From M3007 sp046155725 (GTDB lineage Bacteria > Bacteroidota > Bacteroidia > Chitinophagales > Saprospiraceae), in contig JBJXFT010000097.1 in assembly GCA_046155725.1 (NCBI GenBank), positions 1 to 32,828 of the forward strand: DNA of 32,828 nucleotides, in the 5' to 3' direction. Both the position numbers and the translations under genes were made by a program. Numbering within the stretch: the first letter of the stretch is position 1; every line of letters begins with the position of its first letter. Of this stretch, positions 31,888 through 32,828 are shown piece after piece. Below the pieces are notes generated by a model. The model was not told where the DNA came from. It saw nothing but the letters and a program-made list of their open reading frames with translations, and did not search any database.

Positions 31888-32439
31888 ATGGCAACCCAAG
31901 GCAAATCCATCACGAACAAGATCACGGGCGAAAAATTCACCTGGCTCGAAACCGCACGCGACTCGGGCGGCAAACGGCTGCGTTTCGATTTTGAGGTCGC
32001 GCCGCTCGGCCACGTCCCCGTAGCGCACGTCCACCCCGATCAGGACGAGACTTTTGAGGTCAAAAAAGGCCAACTTTGGCTAAAAACCAACGGCCAAGAA
32101 CAGGTCTTGCGGCCGGGCGACACCGTGACCATCCCCAAAAACACCCCGCACGAATGGAAAAACCCCTCCGCCTCCGAAAAAACCGAGATGATCGTAACGT
32201 TCGAACCGGCGCTCAACACGGAGATTTTTTTCGAGCAGTTCTGTGGCCTGTCGAACGATGGCAAGACCAAACCGGACGGTTCGCCGAACTTCCTCCAGAT
32301 CATGGCCATGGCCAATGCCTACCAAATTTACATCGCCGGGCCGCCCGTGCCGGTGCAAAAAGTGATGGGCACGGTCATCGGTGGCTTTGCAAGGCTGATC
32401 GGGTACCGCAAGTTTTACCCGAAATACAGCCCGGATTGA
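31888..32439 (+). CDS. Cupin-domain protein
   Basis: The 183-residue product has a single cupin domain (about 30-115). Cupin motif 1 is HVPVAHVHPDQDETFEVKKG (42-61), with His47, His49 and Glu54 as metal-ligand candidates, and motif 2 is PGDTVTIPKNTPHEWKN, with His88. The C-terminal 60 residues are helical, including the hydrophobic stretch VMGTVIGGFARLIGY that may pack on the barrel or touch a membrane. There is no signal peptide, so it is probably cytoplasmic, unlike the SnoaL-like neighbours. Reaction and substrate are unknown. ATG 31888 is preceded by an AT-rich leader with a possible TACATTTT box at 31871-31878. Confidence 0.83.
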   Translation: MATQGKSITNKITGEKFTWLETARDSGGKRLRFDFEVAPLGHVPVAHVHPDQDETFEVKKGQLWLKTNGQEQVLRPGDTVTIPKNTPHEWKNPSASEKTEMIVTFEPALNTEIFFEQFCGLSNDGKTKPDGSPNFLQIMAMANAYQIYIAGPPVPVQKVMGTVIGGFARLIGYRKFYPKYSPD

Positions 32440-32568
32440 ACGGCAGTTGGGCTTTTCTCCGTCGTCGTGGCAACAAAATCAACACCGAGGGAAAAGGCGA
32501 ACTAAGCATAAGCGTGAAAAACGAAAAAAAACCACAACAACTTCTAACATCAACAATCATTCTAAAAC

Positions 32569-32828
32569 ATGAAAAACGCAAGTTTCTTCCTCTTTGCAGG
32601 CCTCCTGATGATGGCCTCCTGCGCCGAACCAGCTCCAAAACCAGTCGCACCCAACAATGCTGCCGTCAGCAAAAAAATCCACGATTTGTTCAGCGCGAAC
32701 AAATTTGAAGAAGTGGCAAACCTCGCTGCAGACAACATCCAAGTGGTGAATTATGCCACGGGGCAGACTTTCAACGGCAAGGACGAATTCCGCAATTTTA
32801 TGTCGGGCTTCAAAACAGCGTTCCCCGA
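32569..32828 (+). CDS. SnoaL-like lipoprotein, truncated by the window end
   Basis: The frame is open to the end of the window, with 86 complete codons visible. A lipoprotein signal is clear: MKNASFFLFAGLLMMASCAEP, with lipobox MASC and Cys18. A short proline-rich linker is followed by the start of a SnoaL/NTF2-like domain: ISKIHDLF-like helix SKKIHDLFSANKFEEVANL, then a segment GQTFNGKDEFRNFMSGFKTAFP that matches the FxxFP word of the two upstream paralogues. It extends the exported SnoaL-like cluster to at least three members. The 3' part and the number of domains cannot be seen. Confidence 0.75.
   Translation, partial: MKNASFFLFAGLLMMASCAEPAPKPVAPNNAAVSKKIHDLFSANKFEEVANLAADNIQVVNYATGQTFNGKDEFRNFMSGFKTAFP

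Overview
The window reads as a chromosomal segment of a fairly GC-rich member of the Bacteroidota, plausibly Saprospiria-like. Clues are a Bacteroidota-type TonB receptor with an N-terminal carboxypeptidase-regulatory domain, a DUF1460 protein, a CcmD-like peptide next to glutamate dehydrogenase, a solo HSDR_N-type protein, many short palindromic repeats, and promoters that fit TTG-N20-22-TAnnTTTG. The family-level placement is an inference.

Layout: (1) 1-3315, core genes bamA and rsmE in tandem. (2) 3316-9716, an accessory region with an AAA/DUF4143 ATPase, a decayed stretch holding what looks like the tail of a PLP decarboxylase, a T4 Rnl1-like RNA ligase, and a low-GC three-gene operon on the minus strand (DUF262 protein, AAA/DUF3696-like ATPase, unknown protein). 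This operon is the best candidate for an uncharacterised defence system. (3) 9717-12651, a nupC-like nucleoside transporter with a DUF1460 cell-wall enzyme, then tandem repeats and a solo nuclease-domain gene. (4) 12662-15884, a TonB-dependent receptor divergent from a DUF433/DUF5615 toxin-antitoxin pair. (5) 16231-22611, an SPFH protein converging on a glycosyltransferase/M14 peptidase pair, then an HtrA protease. (6) 22811-29056, an HD-domain protein, an M28 peptidase, ccmD-like and gdh genes that overlap, and a Pif1-like helicase. (7) 29057-32828, a repeat-rich gap followed by exported SnoaL-like (NTF2-fold) proteins and a cupin. The last gene runs off the window.

Repeats are a strong theme. 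A GC-rich element (core GGGCTGAACCCC) occurs at three loci. One copy is split by a 184-bp element with 17-bp terminal inverted repeats, three inner stems and an apparent 12-bp target duplication. Another palindrome lies exactly in frame in the DUF1460 gene, and a 24-bp inverted repeat supplies the stop codon of the glycosyltransferase. No tRNA, rRNA or CRISPR array was recognised.

Start sites were re-chosen by eye where a longer frame began at TTG or GTG inside a promoter, a repeat or the preceding gene. All family assignments come from reading motifs; no database search was run.
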